A stretch of DNA of 19,596 nucleotides from Serpentinimonas sp. (GCA_025458665.1 JALOSG010000018.1:1-19596), one strand, 5' to 3'; shown: positions 1 to 7,551, counted from the stretch's first letter. Notes: generated from the letters alone by a model not told the origin. Program-made: numbers and translations.

Positions 1-30
1 CGGCCAGGTGCCTCGAAACGTTCCGCCTGG

Positions 31-549
31 TTACTGAAGCGCGCTGTCGATCAGGCCCATGTCGGAGCTGCTCATGAGTGCCTCGATGTCCATGAGAATC
101 AACATGCGGTCTCCCACACTGGCAATACCGGTGATGAAGGCGGTGTCCACGGAGGTACTCATCTCGGGCGAAGGCTTGATCTCGGAACGTGGCAGCTCCA
201 GCACATCGGAGACCGAATCGACCACCGCCCCGACCACGCGGCCCTTGACGTTGAGCACGATCACGACAGTGAAGCCGTTGTACTCGATGGTTTCACAGCC
301 CAGCTTGATGCGCAGATCGACCACAGGGACAATCACACCACGCAGATTCACCACCCCTTTGATGAAGGACGGCGAGTTGGCGATGCGGGTGGGCTCTTCG
401 TAGGAACGGATCTCCTGGACCCGCAGGATATCGATGCCATATTCCTCGGCCCCCAGGCGGAAAGTCAGGAACTCCGCACTGCCCTGAGCAGCAGCGCCTG
501 CGGTGTCTTTGCCGCGGCCAGCCTGGGCAGATGAAACAGACATAGTCAT
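31..549 (-). CDS. cheW: CheW-type chemotaxis coupling protein
   Basis: This is a cytoplasmic adaptor that couples methyl-accepting chemoreceptors to the CheA kinase. The 172-residue product is essentially one CheW domain. It shows the family pattern of an early YGIDILRVQEI strand, then FIKGVVNLRGVIVPVVDLR, then a valine-rich VVGAVVDSVSDVLEL strand and a closing ITGIASVGDRMLILMDIE. The length fits a stand-alone CheW of about 160-180 residues. I chose the ATG at 549 over the longer frame reaching 621 because a GGAG Shine-Dalgarno sits 6 bases upstream and conserved sequence begins soon after. The next in-frame ATG at 543 is also possible. The neighbour beyond position 1 is outside the window, so I cannot say whether it lies in a chemotaxis cluster. 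The family call is secure; which receptor array it serves is unknown. Confidence 0.93.
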   Translation of the reverse strand: MTMSVSSAQAGRGKDTAGAAAQGSAEFLTFRLGAEEYGIDILRVQEIRSYEEPTRIANSPSFIKGVVNLRGVIVPVVDLRIKLGCETIEYNGFTVVIVLNVKGRVVGAVVDSVSDVLELPRSEIKPSPEMSTSVDTAFITGIASVGDRMLILMDIEALMSSSDMGLIDSALQ

Positions 550-751
550 GGTCGGCTCCAAAAAAGTGAACTCAGTCTGAAGTATCTGACAAAACAGCGC
601 AGTTGATCTGAGTAAATGCACTAGACGTGCAGGCTTTGACCAGATTCCTCTTTGACCGCCCGCCCAGGATTGCCCAGTTTGTCGTGCTTGCGTTTGCGCA
701 GCCGGGCGTTTGCTTCACAATGTTGGTTTTTCGCAGCGTGGAGCGCGGCCT

Positions 752-1588
752 ATGAATCCCCAGCTTTCGTTCTGGAAACGCCTGTTCGGGCGGGGCATCT
801 TGCAGCGGGACGCCCACAACCCCAAGGGTGGCGCAGAACGCCGGCAGTCGTCGGCCACGGGTGGCCCGCTCGGGGCTGGCAAACCGGGCTCCGAGACCCC
901 GGCGGGTACCCTCAAAGCGCTGCGCGCCAGCCGGCGCGAGCAACTGTTCGCCCTGGTACGGGAGAACATGGTACGCGCTGGCGTGTTGCCTTCGGCCTAC
1001 AAGTTCAAGATCCTCACGCTGGACCGGCAGGCGCTGGACTTCATCGTGCTGTGCGACATCCAGCCATCGGCGTTCGACAGCCACCCTAACGTGCTCGCGC
1101 GGCTGGAGAGTTCCCTCAAGGATCTGGCGCAAGAACGCATGAATGTGGGCGTGCGCAGCGTGTATTGGCGGCACGCGGAGGTCATAGCACGCAGCCACCA
1201 CGCAGAAAAATCGCCTGTTCCGGCTGTGGCTGCCAGCGAGGATGCGGTCACTGAGGAGGAGGTCCTGGCGCTGAAGCGTGCATTGCACGCAGCCCAGCCT
1301 GGCGGCATAGGGGTAGCCCCCAGGGCCGTGGCCCATGTAGCAAATGCTGCCCCGGCAGCCCCATCGGCCCCATCGGCCCCGCTGGCATCTACTGGCCCGG
1401 CCGGCCCAACCAGCCCGGCGGCAGCCCACAGGGCGCCCGGCCCCGCAGCAGCCAGGGCCAGCATCTCCACCGGTAACGTGCCCGAGTGGAAGCGGCGTGA
1501 CTTTGCTCCCACGCAACCCATGGCAGACGACGAGGACGACAGCCTCTACATGCCCCTGAGCGAGACCCAGCTGGGCCGGCTGGACTGA
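752..1588 (+). CDS. Uncharacterised protein with alpha/beta core and Ala/Pro-rich linker
   Basis: I do not recognise this 278-residue protein. Visible parts are a basic N-terminus (FWKRLFGRG), a probable folded core at roughly residues 53-152 with alternating helix and strand character (helix SRREQLFALVRENMVRAG, strands YKFKILTLD and ALDFIVLCDIQ, helix VLARLESSLKDLAQERM), a low-complexity Ala/Pro/Ser/Gly linker at roughly 188-240, and an acidic tail with DDEDDSLYMPLSETQLG. There is no signal peptide and no membrane segment. I chose the ATG at 752 over 710 because a GGAG lies 9 bases upstream. It is convergent with apt, whose stop codon lies 17 bases beyond its own. The strand, length and GC-rich codon use look like a genuine gene. 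The linker-plus-acidic-tail layout suggests a protein that tethers or recruits a partner, but that is inference. Confidence 0.75.
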   Translation: MNPQLSFWKRLFGRGILQRDAHNPKGGAERRQSSATGGPLGAGKPGSETPAGTLKALRASRREQLFALVRENMVRAGVLPSAYKFKILTLDRQALDFIVLCDIQPSAFDSHPNVLARLESSLKDLAQERMNVGVRSVYWRHAEVIARSHHAEKSPVPAVAASEDAVTEEEVLALKRALHAAQPGGIGVAPRAVAHVANAAPAAPSAPSAPLASTGPAGPTSPAAAHRAPGPAAARASISTGNVPEWKRRDFAPTQPMADDEDDSLYMPLSETQLGRLD

Positions 1589-1605
1589 GACTAACGGCGT
1601 CGGGG

Positions 1606-2160
1606 TCAGTGCCCCGCGAAATCCACCAGCGTGAACAGCGCCAGCCCCGACTCGCGCAGCTTGCGCGAGCCGTTCAGCTCGGGCAAATCCACAATGGCAG
1701 CGCCTTCGGTCACGGTGGCACCCAGCTTTTCCAGCAGCTTCTTGCCCGCCATCATGGTGCCGCCGGTGGCTATCAGGTCGTCGATCAACAGCACCTTGTC
1801 GCCGGGGCGCACGGCGTCGGTGTGCAGTTCCACGGTGGCGCTGCCGTACTCCAGCTCGTAGGTTTCGGCCACGGTGGTGAAGGGCAGCTTGCCCTTCTTC
1901 CGTATGGGCACAAAGCCCACCCCCAGTTCGTAGGCCAGCACGGAACCGATGATGAATCCCCGGGCATCCAGCCCCGCCACCACAGTGGGGCGCAAAGCTG
2001 GGTCCATGTAGCGGTGCACGAACGCGTCAATGAGGACGCGGAACACCTTGGGGTCCTGCAACAGCGGGGTGATGTCGCGGAACTGCACACCCGGAGCCGG
2101 CCAGTCGGGCACGGTCCGGATGTGGGCTTTGAGGTAGGCAGAGGTGTCCATGCCCACCAT
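1606..2160 (-). CDS. apt: Adenine phosphoribosyltransferase
   Basis: This enzyme salvages adenine, joining it to PRPP to give AMP and pyrophosphate in the cytoplasm. The 184-residue product matches the usual 175-185 residue bacterial Apt. It has the IRTVPDWPAPGVQFRDITPL N-terminus, VVAGLDARGFIIGSVLA, the flexible VPIRKKGKLPF loop, and the PRPP-binding loop DKVLLIDDLIATGGT at residues 121-135. An alternative ATG lies at 2151 (residue 4) with a GGTGGG directly upstream, so the true start may be either codon. It appears monocistronic, convergent with the unknown gene to its left and separated by 23 bases from the hydrolase gene upstream, which runs the same way; read-through from that gene is possible. 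Confidence 0.95.
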   Translation of the reverse strand: MVGMDTSAYLKAHIRTVPDWPAPGVQFRDITPLLQDPKVFRVLIDAFVHRYMDPALRPTVVAGLDARGFIIGSVLAYELGVGFVPIRKKGKLPFTTVAETYELEYGSATVELHTDAVRPGDKVLLIDDLIATGGTMMAGKKLLEKLGATVTEGAAIVDLPELNGSRKLRESGLALFTLVDFAGH

Positions 2161-2183
2161 TATCGCCGCGGGCTATGGCCTGT

Positions 2184-3146
2184 TCAGGCGGCCGGCACGA
2201 ACTGGTAGCCGTTGCCCGCGGCCTGGAAGGTCCCCATGGACGGGAAGGGGAAGTGGAAGCCACCCACCATCATCTTCTGGCTCACCACGCGCTGGAACAC
2301 GGCACGGCGGGTTTCGCGGGCCTTGGCGGCATCCATATCGAAAGCCACAGCCCAGTCGGGGTTGCGGGCAAACAGTGCGGGCACGTTGGTCAGGTCGGCC
2401 AGGTACATGAAGGACTGGCCTTCGGACTGGGCCGTCACCATGGTCATGCCCGGGGTGTGGCCAAAGGCGGCCATGGTGCCAATGCCAGGGGCCAGCTCGG
2501 TGCCCGGCTGGAAGATGTTGAGCTTGCTGCCCGACAGGTCACCCAGCGAACGGCGGGCGGCCATGAAGGCACCGCGCATGGCTTCGGGGGCGGCGTTCAT
2601 GCGGGCATCGTCGGTCCAGAAAGCGTGTTCCGGTGCCGGCACGTGCACGGTGGCGTTGGGGTACACCAGCGAGCCGTCCTTGTTGCGCAGGCCCAGGATG
2701 TGGTCGCCGTGGTAGTGGCTGATGATGACGTGGTTGATGTCGGTGGGCTGCAGACCGGCAGCCGCCATGTTGGCGCGCAGGCGGCCGGTGGTGGGCGGGC
2801 CGTTGTCCGCAAAACCGGTGTCGATGAGGAAGCGCTGGCCGCCGCTCACGATCACGAAGGGGTTGAACGGGATGTCGATGTAGTCGGTAGGCAGGTTCTG
2901 CGAGGTCAGCAGCGCCTTGACTTCTTCCAGCGCGGCGTTGGTGACGAACTCGGCGCCCAGCGGCCGGCGCACGGCACCGTCGTTCAGCGCGATGATTTCC
3001 ATGGCGCCCAGCTTGAACTTCTTGAACCCGACGGCGGGCGGCGTGGGCGCGCCGAAGTTGGGGGCGTTCTGGGCCCACAGGTGCGGCCAGGCCAGGGCGG
3101 ACATGCCGGCAAAGCCAGCGCCAAGGAAAGTACGGCGGTGCATCAT
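2184..3146 (-). CDS. Tat-exported MBL-fold metallo-hydrolase
   Basis: This is a metallo-beta-lactamase-superfamily hydrolase predicted to be exported folded. The N-terminus has a twin-arginine signal (HRRTFLGAGFAGMSALAW) ending in a WAQ/N cleavage-like site near residue 26. Metal ligands are visible: the HYHGDH signature (H134, H136, D138, H139), H220 in GHTPGM, D241 in ADLTN and H288 in GGFHFPF, consistent with a dinuclear zinc site. The length of 320 residues fits the periplasmic branch related to lactonases and other ester-cleaving members. The substrate cannot be read from sequence; lactone or ester hydrolysis is plausible, and quorum-quenching activity would be speculation. The ATG at 3146 has a GGAG 7 bases upstream. 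A divergent, rather AT-rich spacer of 165 bases separates it from kdsD. Confidence 0.88.
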   Translation of the reverse strand: MMHRRTFLGAGFAGMSALAWPHLWAQNAPNFGAPTPPAVGFKKFKLGAMEIIALNDGAVRRPLGAEFVTNAALEEVKALLTSQNLPTDYIDIPFNPFVIVSGGQRFLIDTGFADNGPPTTGRLRANMAAAGLQPTDINHVIISHYHGDHILGLRNKDGSLVYPNATVHVPAPEHAFWTDDARMNAAPEAMRGAFMAARRSLGDLSGSKLNIFQPGTELAPGIGTMAAFGHTPGMTMVTAQSEGQSFMYLADLTNVPALFARNPDWAVAFDMDAAKARETRRAVFQRVVSQKMMVGGFHFPFPSMGTFQAAGNGYQFVPAA

Positions 3147-3311
3147 GGAAAGTCTCCGAAAGGAATAAAGAGTCTGGATTAGATATTTATCAGTTACGTT
3201 TTGAACTGTGCAGACATATTTCCGTTGTCAATTCCAGGTTATTGCGCGCGCCAACGGCTGGGCCGGTCCCCACATTCCCGGGCTGGCCCGCCCCTGACCG
3301 ATAATGCGCCC

Positions 3312-4301
3312 ATGCAACCCCACCAAGCTCTGGACGCCGCCCACACGCTGGCGCTGGCCCGCGAAGCGCTGGCCATTGAAGCCAGCGCCGTGCAGGCCAT
3401 GGGCGACCGGCTGGACCAGCAGTTCGTTCGGGCGGTGGAACGTGCGCTGGCCTGCACCGGCCGTGTGGTGGTGACGGGCATGGGCAAGAGCGGCCATGTG
3501 GGGCGCAAGATTGCCGCCACGCTGGCTTCCACCGGCACGCCCGCCCTGTTCATGCACCCCGCAGAAGCCAGCCACGGCGACCTGGGCATGATCACCCGCG
3601 CCGATGTGGTGCTGGCCATCAGCAACAGCGGCGAGAGCGAAGAACTCACCGCCATCCTGCCGCTTATCAAGCGCATGGGCGTGCCGCTGCTGGCCATGAC
3701 CGGCAAGCTGCAATCCAGCCTGGCGCGCCACGCCGACGTGCTGCTGGACACCAGCGTGGCCAAGGAAGCGTGCCCGCACAACCTGGCACCCACCGCCAGC
3801 ACCACGGCACAACTGGCCATGGGCGATGCGCTGGCCGTGGCCCTGCTGCACGCCCGCGGCTTCAAGGCCGACGACTTTGCCCGCTCCCACCCGGGCGGCG
3901 CCCTGGGCCGCAAGCTGCTCACGCTGGTGAGCGATGTGATGCGCCCGAGTGAGCAGGCGCCCCGCGTGGGGCTGAATGCCACACTGCCAGACATGATGCG
4001 CGAGATCAGCGCCAAAGGCCTGGGCGCCACCGCCGTGGTGGACGACGCTGGCCGCCCCGTGGGCATATTCACCGACGGCGACTTGCGCCGGCTGATTGAA
4101 AAGCAGACCGACCTGCACAGCGTGGTGGCGCAAGCCGTCATGCACCCGGCCCCGCGCACCGTAGCGCCGGACGCACTGGCGGTGGAAGCGGCAGAACTCA
4201 TGGAGGCGCACCGCATCAACAGCGTGCTGGTGGTGGATGCCAGCGGCGTGCTGTGCGGGGCGCTGAACAACCACGACCTGATGCGGGCCAAGGTGATCTG
4301 A
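3312..4301 (+). CDS. kdsD: Arabinose-5-phosphate isomerase (KpsF/GutQ family)
   Basis: This enzyme interconverts ribulose 5-phosphate and arabinose 5-phosphate, the first step towards Kdo for lipopolysaccharide. The 329-residue protein has the family layout: a SIS sugar-isomerase domain at about residues 40-180 (VTGMGKSGHVGRKIAATLA, AISNSGESEEL), the conserved HPGGALGRKL at 193-202, then two CBS domains from about 207 to the end (SDVMRPSEQ, FTDGDLRRLIEK, AVMHPAPRTV, NNHDLMRAKVI). The start at 3312 gives the normal length; an upstream in-frame ATG at 3201 would add a non-homologous extension. The stop overlaps the kdsC start by one base (TGATG), so the two are translationally coupled. It is the first gene of the LPS run. 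Confidence 0.95.
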   Translation: MQPHQALDAAHTLALAREALAIEASAVQAMGDRLDQQFVRAVERALACTGRVVVTGMGKSGHVGRKIAATLASTGTPALFMHPAEASHGDLGMITRADVVLAISNSGESEELTAILPLIKRMGVPLLAMTGKLQSSLARHADVLLDTSVAKEACPHNLAPTASTTAQLAMGDALAVALLHARGFKADDFARSHPGGALGRKLLTLVSDVMRPSEQAPRVGLNATLPDMMREISAKGLGATAVVDDAGRPVGIFTDGDLRRLIEKQTDLHSVVAQAVMHPAPRTVAPDALAVEAAELMEAHRINSVLVVDASGVLCGALNNHDLMRAKVI

Positions 4302-4864
4302 TGGGCCAGTCCCCTGCCCCCAGCCCCGTGCTGAACTTCTCCCCCGAACTGCTGCTGCAGGCGCAGGACATCAAGGTGGCGTTTTTCGATGTGGACGGCG
4401 TGCTCACCGACGGTGGCCTGTACTTCACCGAGCAGGGCGAAACCATGAAGCGCTTCCATACCCTCGACGGGCATGGCCTGAAGCTGCTGCGGCAGGCCGG
4501 CATAGAGCCAGCGGTAGTGACGGGGCGCGACAGCGCTGCCCTGCGGGTGCGCCTGCAGGCGCTGGGCGTGGTGCACGTGCGTTACGGCACCGAAGACAAA
4601 GGCCCGGCGGCGGAATCGATATTGGCCGAACTGGGCCTGGGCTGGCACCAGGCCGCTGCCATGGGCGACGACTGGCCCGACCTGGCCATGCTGCAGCGGG
4701 CACACCTGGCCGTGGCCCCGCCGCAGGCCCACCCGGAAGTGCGCGCGCTCTCACACCACATCACCCAGGCTGCGGGCGGGCAAGGTGCCGTGCGCGAATG
4801 CTGCGATCTGCTGCTGGTGGCCAGCGGGCACTACCGCCGGCTGCTGGAGGCCGCCTGCGCATGA
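4301..4864 (+). CDS. kdsC: 3-deoxy-D-manno-octulosonate 8-phosphate phosphatase
   Basis: A HAD-superfamily phosphatase that dephosphorylates Kdo-8-phosphate to Kdo in the cytoplasm. The 187-residue product is of family length and lacks a large cap domain. Catalytic motifs are all visible: FFDVDGVLTDG with nucleophile D30 and acid/base D32, VVTGRDS with T74, the K100 of YGTEDKGPA, and the magnesium-binding GDDWPD with D123 and D124. The start shares one base with the kdsD stop, and its last bases overlap the lptC start as ATGA. This chain of overlaps supports one transcript. No key residue is missing. Confidence 0.95.
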   Translation: MGQSPAPSPVLNFSPELLLQAQDIKVAFFDVDGVLTDGGLYFTEQGETMKRFHTLDGHGLKLLRQAGIEPAVVTGRDSAALRVRLQALGVVHVRYGTEDKGPAAESILAELGLGWHQAAAMGDDWPDLAMLQRAHLAVAPPQAHPEVRALSHHITQAAGGQGAVRECCDLLLVASGHYRRLLEAACA

Positions 4865-5550
4865 GCACCCATACCGCGGCGCCGCTGCGCCCGCTGCCAC
4901 CGCTTCCGCCTTCAGGTGCGCCTCCTCCGGCGAAACGTTCCCGCCGGTCGGCATGGCAATGGCTGTGGCGCCTCTGGGACGGCGCATCCATCTACCTGCC
5001 CGTGCTCCTCATGGGACTGCTGGCGCTGGGCAGCTACTGGCTCCTGCGCGCGGCCCCCGCCCCGGCCGAGCCGCGGCCCCCTGCTACCGCGTCCGACGAA
5101 CCCGATTACTACATGCGGGGTTTCTCGGTGAAGTCCTTCAGCCCTGGCGGTCAGCTGGTGTCGGAGTTGCGCGGATCGGAAATCCGCCATTACCCCGCGA
5201 GGGACGAGCTGGAGGTGGACAACGCCCGCATCCGCTCTGTGGCCAGCACCGGCGCTGTCACGACCGCGCAGGCGCGTCGGCTGGTTTCCAATGGCGCCCA
5301 AACCGAATACCTGCTGGACGGCGACGCCGTGGTGGTGCGTACTCCGGCACAGGCCGGCGCGCCACGCATCGAGTTCCGTGGCGAGCAGTTGCGCGTGCTG
5401 GTGGAGGAAGACCGGCTGGAGTCCGATCTGCCGGTGCTGCTGATCCGGGGCGATGACCGCGTGGTGGCCAACCGCATGCGCTACAGCGATGCTACCGGTG
5501 TGGCCGAACTGCAAGGCCGTGTGCGCGCCACGCTGGCCGCGCGGCCCTGA
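4861..5550 (+). CDS. lptC: LPS export ABC transporter periplasmic protein LptC
   Basis: LptC is the single-pass inner-membrane protein that hands LPS from the LptBFG extractor to the periplasmic LptA bridge. The 229-residue product has a Pro-rich cytoplasmic lead (residues 8-24), a basic stretch, one transmembrane segment at about 43-63 (IYLPVLLMGLLALGSYWLL), and a periplasmic beta-jellyroll part beginning with DYYMRGFSVKSFSPGGQL and SELRGSEIRHYP, typical of betaproteobacterial LptC. The Pro-rich lead makes it somewhat longer than the 190-residue E. coli protein. The start ATG overlaps the kdsC stop (ATGA). The expected next genes lptA and lptB are absent: a permease gene begins 23 bases after the stop. 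Confidence 0.9.
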   Translation: MSTHTAAPLRPLPPLPPSGAPPPAKRSRRSAWQWLWRLWDGASIYLPVLLMGLLALGSYWLLRAAPAPAEPRPPATASDEPDYYMRGFSVKSFSPGGQLVSELRGSEIRHYPARDELEVDNARIRSVASTGAVTTAQARRLVSNGAQTEYLLDGDAVVVRTPAQAGAPRIEFRGEQLRVLVEEDRLESDLPVLLIRGDDRVVANRMRYSDATGVAELQGRVRATLAARP

Positions 5551-5573
5551 CCGCTGCTGGACTGGTACCGCAC

Positions 5574-6512
5574 ATGCTCGATATTGTGGTTCTGTTCTTC
5601 CTGCTGGGTGTATTTGCGCGGCTGGTGAAAAGCGACTTGCGCCTGCCCGAACCGCTGTACGAAACCCTGTCCATCTATTTGCTGCTGGCCATCGGCCTGA
5701 AAGGCGGCGTGGAACTGAGCAAGCAACCCATGCTCGACCTGCTGCCGCAAATGCTGGCCTGCATGGCACTGGGCTTTGCCATTCCTTTCGTGCTGGTGCC
5801 GGTGTTGCGGCTGCTGGGCCTGTCGCGGGTGGATGCAGCGGCCATGGCGGCGCACTATGGTTCGGTCAGTGTGGTGACCTTTGCCGTGGCCAGCGCCTAT
5901 CTGGCGCGCCAGGGTGTGCCGTTCGAGGCGCACGCCGCCCTGTGGGTAGCCATCATGGAGGCACCAGGGATAGTGGCGGGCATTCTGCTGGCGCGCATGG
6001 GGGCCGGCGGTGCCAGCCAGATCCAGTGGAAAGAACTGGCCCACGATGTGTTCTTTGGCAAGTCGGTGCTGCTGCTGGCCGGCGGGCTGATCATCGGTAC
6101 CGTCATGGGCGAGGCGGGCACAGCGCCCATCGATGCGGTGTTCGTCACGCCGTTCAAGGGCGTACTGGCCCTGTTCCTGCTGGAGCTTGGCCTGGTGGCG
6201 GGCGGGCGGCTGGGTGACCTGAAGCGCTACGGCGTCCGGTTGATGGGTTTTGCCGTGGCCGCACCCGTGGTGCTGGGACTCGCGGGTGCGCTGGTGGGTT
6301 CGCTGCTGGGCCTGAGTACCGGGGGTGTGGCCATCATCGCCACGCTGGCGGCCAGCGCCAGCTACATTGCTGCGCCCACGGCCATGCGCATGGCGGTGCC
6401 CGAGGCCAACGCGGCCCTGTCCATCACTGCGGCGCTGGGCGTGACCTTCCCGTTCAACATCGTGCTGGGTGTGCCGCTGTACCTGGAAATGGCCCGCTGG
6501 ATGAACGGCTGA
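5574..6512 (+). CDS. sbtA: SbtA-type sodium-dependent bicarbonate permease
   Basis: This is an inner-membrane permease of the SbtA (DUF897) family, whose cyanobacterial members take up bicarbonate with sodium. The 312-residue product is nearly all hydrophobic, with about ten membrane segments in two five-helix halves. The first opens with LDIVVLFFLLGVFARLVKSDL, a family hallmark. Ser-rich crossover regions sit at HYGSVSVVTF (residues 94-103) and SASYIAAPTAMRM (261-273), where SbtA binds ion and substrate. It is shorter than cyanobacterial SbtA (about 370 residues), mainly because the cytoplasmic loop between halves is reduced. The Shine-Dalgarno is weak. Only 23 bases separate it from lptC with no hairpin, so co-transcription is likely. 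Bicarbonate as substrate is inferred from family; another anion cannot be excluded. Confidence 0.85.
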   Translation: MLDIVVLFFLLGVFARLVKSDLRLPEPLYETLSIYLLLAIGLKGGVELSKQPMLDLLPQMLACMALGFAIPFVLVPVLRLLGLSRVDAAAMAAHYGSVSVVTFAVASAYLARQGVPFEAHAALWVAIMEAPGIVAGILLARMGAGGASQIQWKELAHDVFFGKSVLLLAGGLIIGTVMGEAGTAPIDAVFVTPFKGVLALFLLELGLVAGGRLGDLKRYGVRLMGFAVAAPVVLGLAGALVGSLLGLSTGGVAIIATLAASASYIAAPTAMRMAVPEANAALSITAALGVTFPFNIVLGVPLYLEMARWMNG

Positions 6513-6574
6513 GCCAGGCTGCAACCCCATCCCCACAGAACCCGCCGCAGTGTGTTCCCGCAGGAGCTCTAGCC

Positions 6575-6967
6575 ATGAACCCCACGCCCTCTCCCCTCAC
6601 AAGCAACACCCAGGGCACCGCTGGCGTCTCCGGCGTCTCCGCCGCCCCCGGGGCTCCTGCGCCAGCTCACCACGCGGCCAAGAAACTGCTGGTCCTGATT
6701 GCCGAAGCTGCGCTGGAGAAGCGCCTGGTGGCCGATGCACTGCGCCTGGGCGCCCACGGCTACACCGTGCACGATGTGCGGGGTGGTGGGCGGATGGGCC
6801 CGCGCGAAGCACTCTGGGAGGCTGACAAGAGCGTGGAGATCAAGGTGGTTTGTGAGCCCGCCGTGGCCGACACCATCGGACGGCATGTGCTCAACGCCTA
6901 CGCCGCCAACTACAGCATCACGCTGTACTTTGCCGATGTGGGCGTGCTGCGTGCGGAGAAGTTCTGA
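6575..6967 (+). CDS. sbtB: PII-like regulator, probable SbtB partner of SbtA
   Basis: A small protein with a PII-like ferredoxin fold, probably the trimeric partner that binds the permease and tunes it to adenine nucleotides, as SbtB does in cyanobacteria. The 130-residue product has a low-complexity N-terminal extension (residues 1-35, Ala/Pro/Ser/Gly/Thr). A PII-like core follows: strand KLLVLIAEAALEKRLVADAL, the GAHGYTVHDVRGGGRMGPR T-loop region at 59-77, strand SVEIKVVCE, and helix DTIGRHVLNAYAANYSITLYF. It lacks the uridylylatable T-loop tyrosine context of GlnB/GlnK and lacks the C-terminal Cys pair found in some SbtB. A GGAG sits 8 bases before the ATG. It follows sbtA by 62 bases. The PII-like call is firm; the SbtB role rests on context. 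Confidence 0.8.
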   Translation: MNPTPSPLTSNTQGTAGVSGVSAAPGAPAPAHHAAKKLLVLIAEAALEKRLVADALRLGAHGYTVHDVRGGGRMGPREALWEADKSVEIKVVCEPAVADTIGRHVLNAYAANYSITLYFADVGVLRAEKF

Positions 6968-7065
6968 CCCAGGGGCGCTAACGTTCCGGGCTTTCCGGGC
7001 TTTGCGGGCATTTCAGGACCTACAGGCTCCCTGCGCACCCCGATACCGCTGCCAAAAACGCAACC

Positions 7066-7125
7066 GCCTCGCCCGGCTGTCCTGAAACAGGACCTCCGGC
7101 GAGGCAGTTGGGAGCCTAAAAGGCT
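7066..7125. terminator. Two hairpins between convergent sbtB and the RRM gene
   Basis: Two inverted repeats lie in the 176-base convergent spacer. The first pairs GCCTCGCC at 7066-7073 with GGCGAGGC at 7098-7105, and inside it GTCCTG at 7079-7084 with CAGGAC at 7088-7093 around an AAA loop. The second pairs AGCCT at 7113-7117 with AGGCT at 7121-7125, also around AAA. There is no T-tract on either side, so simple intrinsic termination is uncertain. Position and symmetry suggest a two-way transcription end or RNA 3'-end protection. Confidence 0.55.
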
Positions 7126-7143
7126 GGGGAGTCTGGGGAGGTA

Positions 7144-7551
7144 TCAGTAGCCGCCGCGGCCACCGCCGCCGCCTTCGCGACGACCGCCACCGCCGTAGGG
7201 GCTGCGGAAACCACCGTCACCGCCGCCGCCACCACCGCCACCGTAGCCACCTTCACGGCGGCCACCACCGAAACCACCGCCGCCGCTGCGCGGGGGACGC
7301 GGCTCCATGGGGCGGGCTTCGTTCACCACCAGGCTGCGACCGCCCAGCATCTGGCCGTTCATGCCGTTGATGGCCGATTGGGCCTCGGCGTCGCTGCCCA
7401 TTTCCACGAAACCAAAGCCTTTGGAGCGGCCGGTATCGCGTTCCATCATGACCTTGGCGCTGCTGACCTGGCCGAATTCGCCAAAAGCCTGCTGCAGGTC
7501 TTCGTCACGCACAGAGTACGGCAGATTGCCGACGTACAGTTTGTTGCCCAT
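7144..7551 (-). CDS. Glycine-rich RRM RNA-binding protein
   Basis: A small single-RRM protein of the type found in many proteobacteria and cyanobacteria, often cold-induced and thought to act as an RNA chaperone. The 135-residue product has RNP2 (LYVGNL, residues 5-10) and RNP1 (KGFGFVEM, 44-51) with the usual spacing, ending the RRM at about residue 80. A disordered tail rich in Gly, Arg and Tyr follows (FGGGRREGGYGGGG and similar) to the C-terminal GGY. The ATG at 7551 is preceded by GAGGAG 7 bases away; a longer frame upstream of it has no family similarity. The 263 bases between this start and the focA-like stop give it room for its own promoter and a leader, but I see no convincing promoter match there. 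Confidence 0.93.
   Translation of the reverse strand: MGNKLYVGNLPYSVRDEDLQQAFGEFGQVSSAKVMMERDTGRSKGFGFVEMGSDAEAQSAINGMNGQMLGGRSLVVNEARPMEPRPPRSGGGGFGGGRREGGYGGGGGGGGDGGFRSPYGGGGRREGGGGGRGGY

Noticed and set aside
1359..1380. Short CCCCATCGG-type repeat as a phase-variation tract
   Set aside because: Only two to three 9-base units within a coding linker; the period is a multiple of three, so copy change would not shift the frame.
2175..3182. A 335-codon + strand frame opposite the MBL hydrolase
   Set aside because: The hydrolase motifs lie on the - strand; the + product is a Gly/His/Val-rich shadow.
3147..3311. Promoter-like hexamers (TTGAAC, TTGTCA) in the spacer between the MBL hydrolase and kdsD
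   Set aside because: The region is AT-rich and probably holds divergent promoters, but I found no -35/-10 pair with acceptable spacing.
3239..4732. A 497-codon frame on the - strand opposite kdsD and kdsC
   Set aside because: Both kds genes are intact with all catalytic motifs, and the antisense product has low-complexity Ser/Ala/Arg composition.
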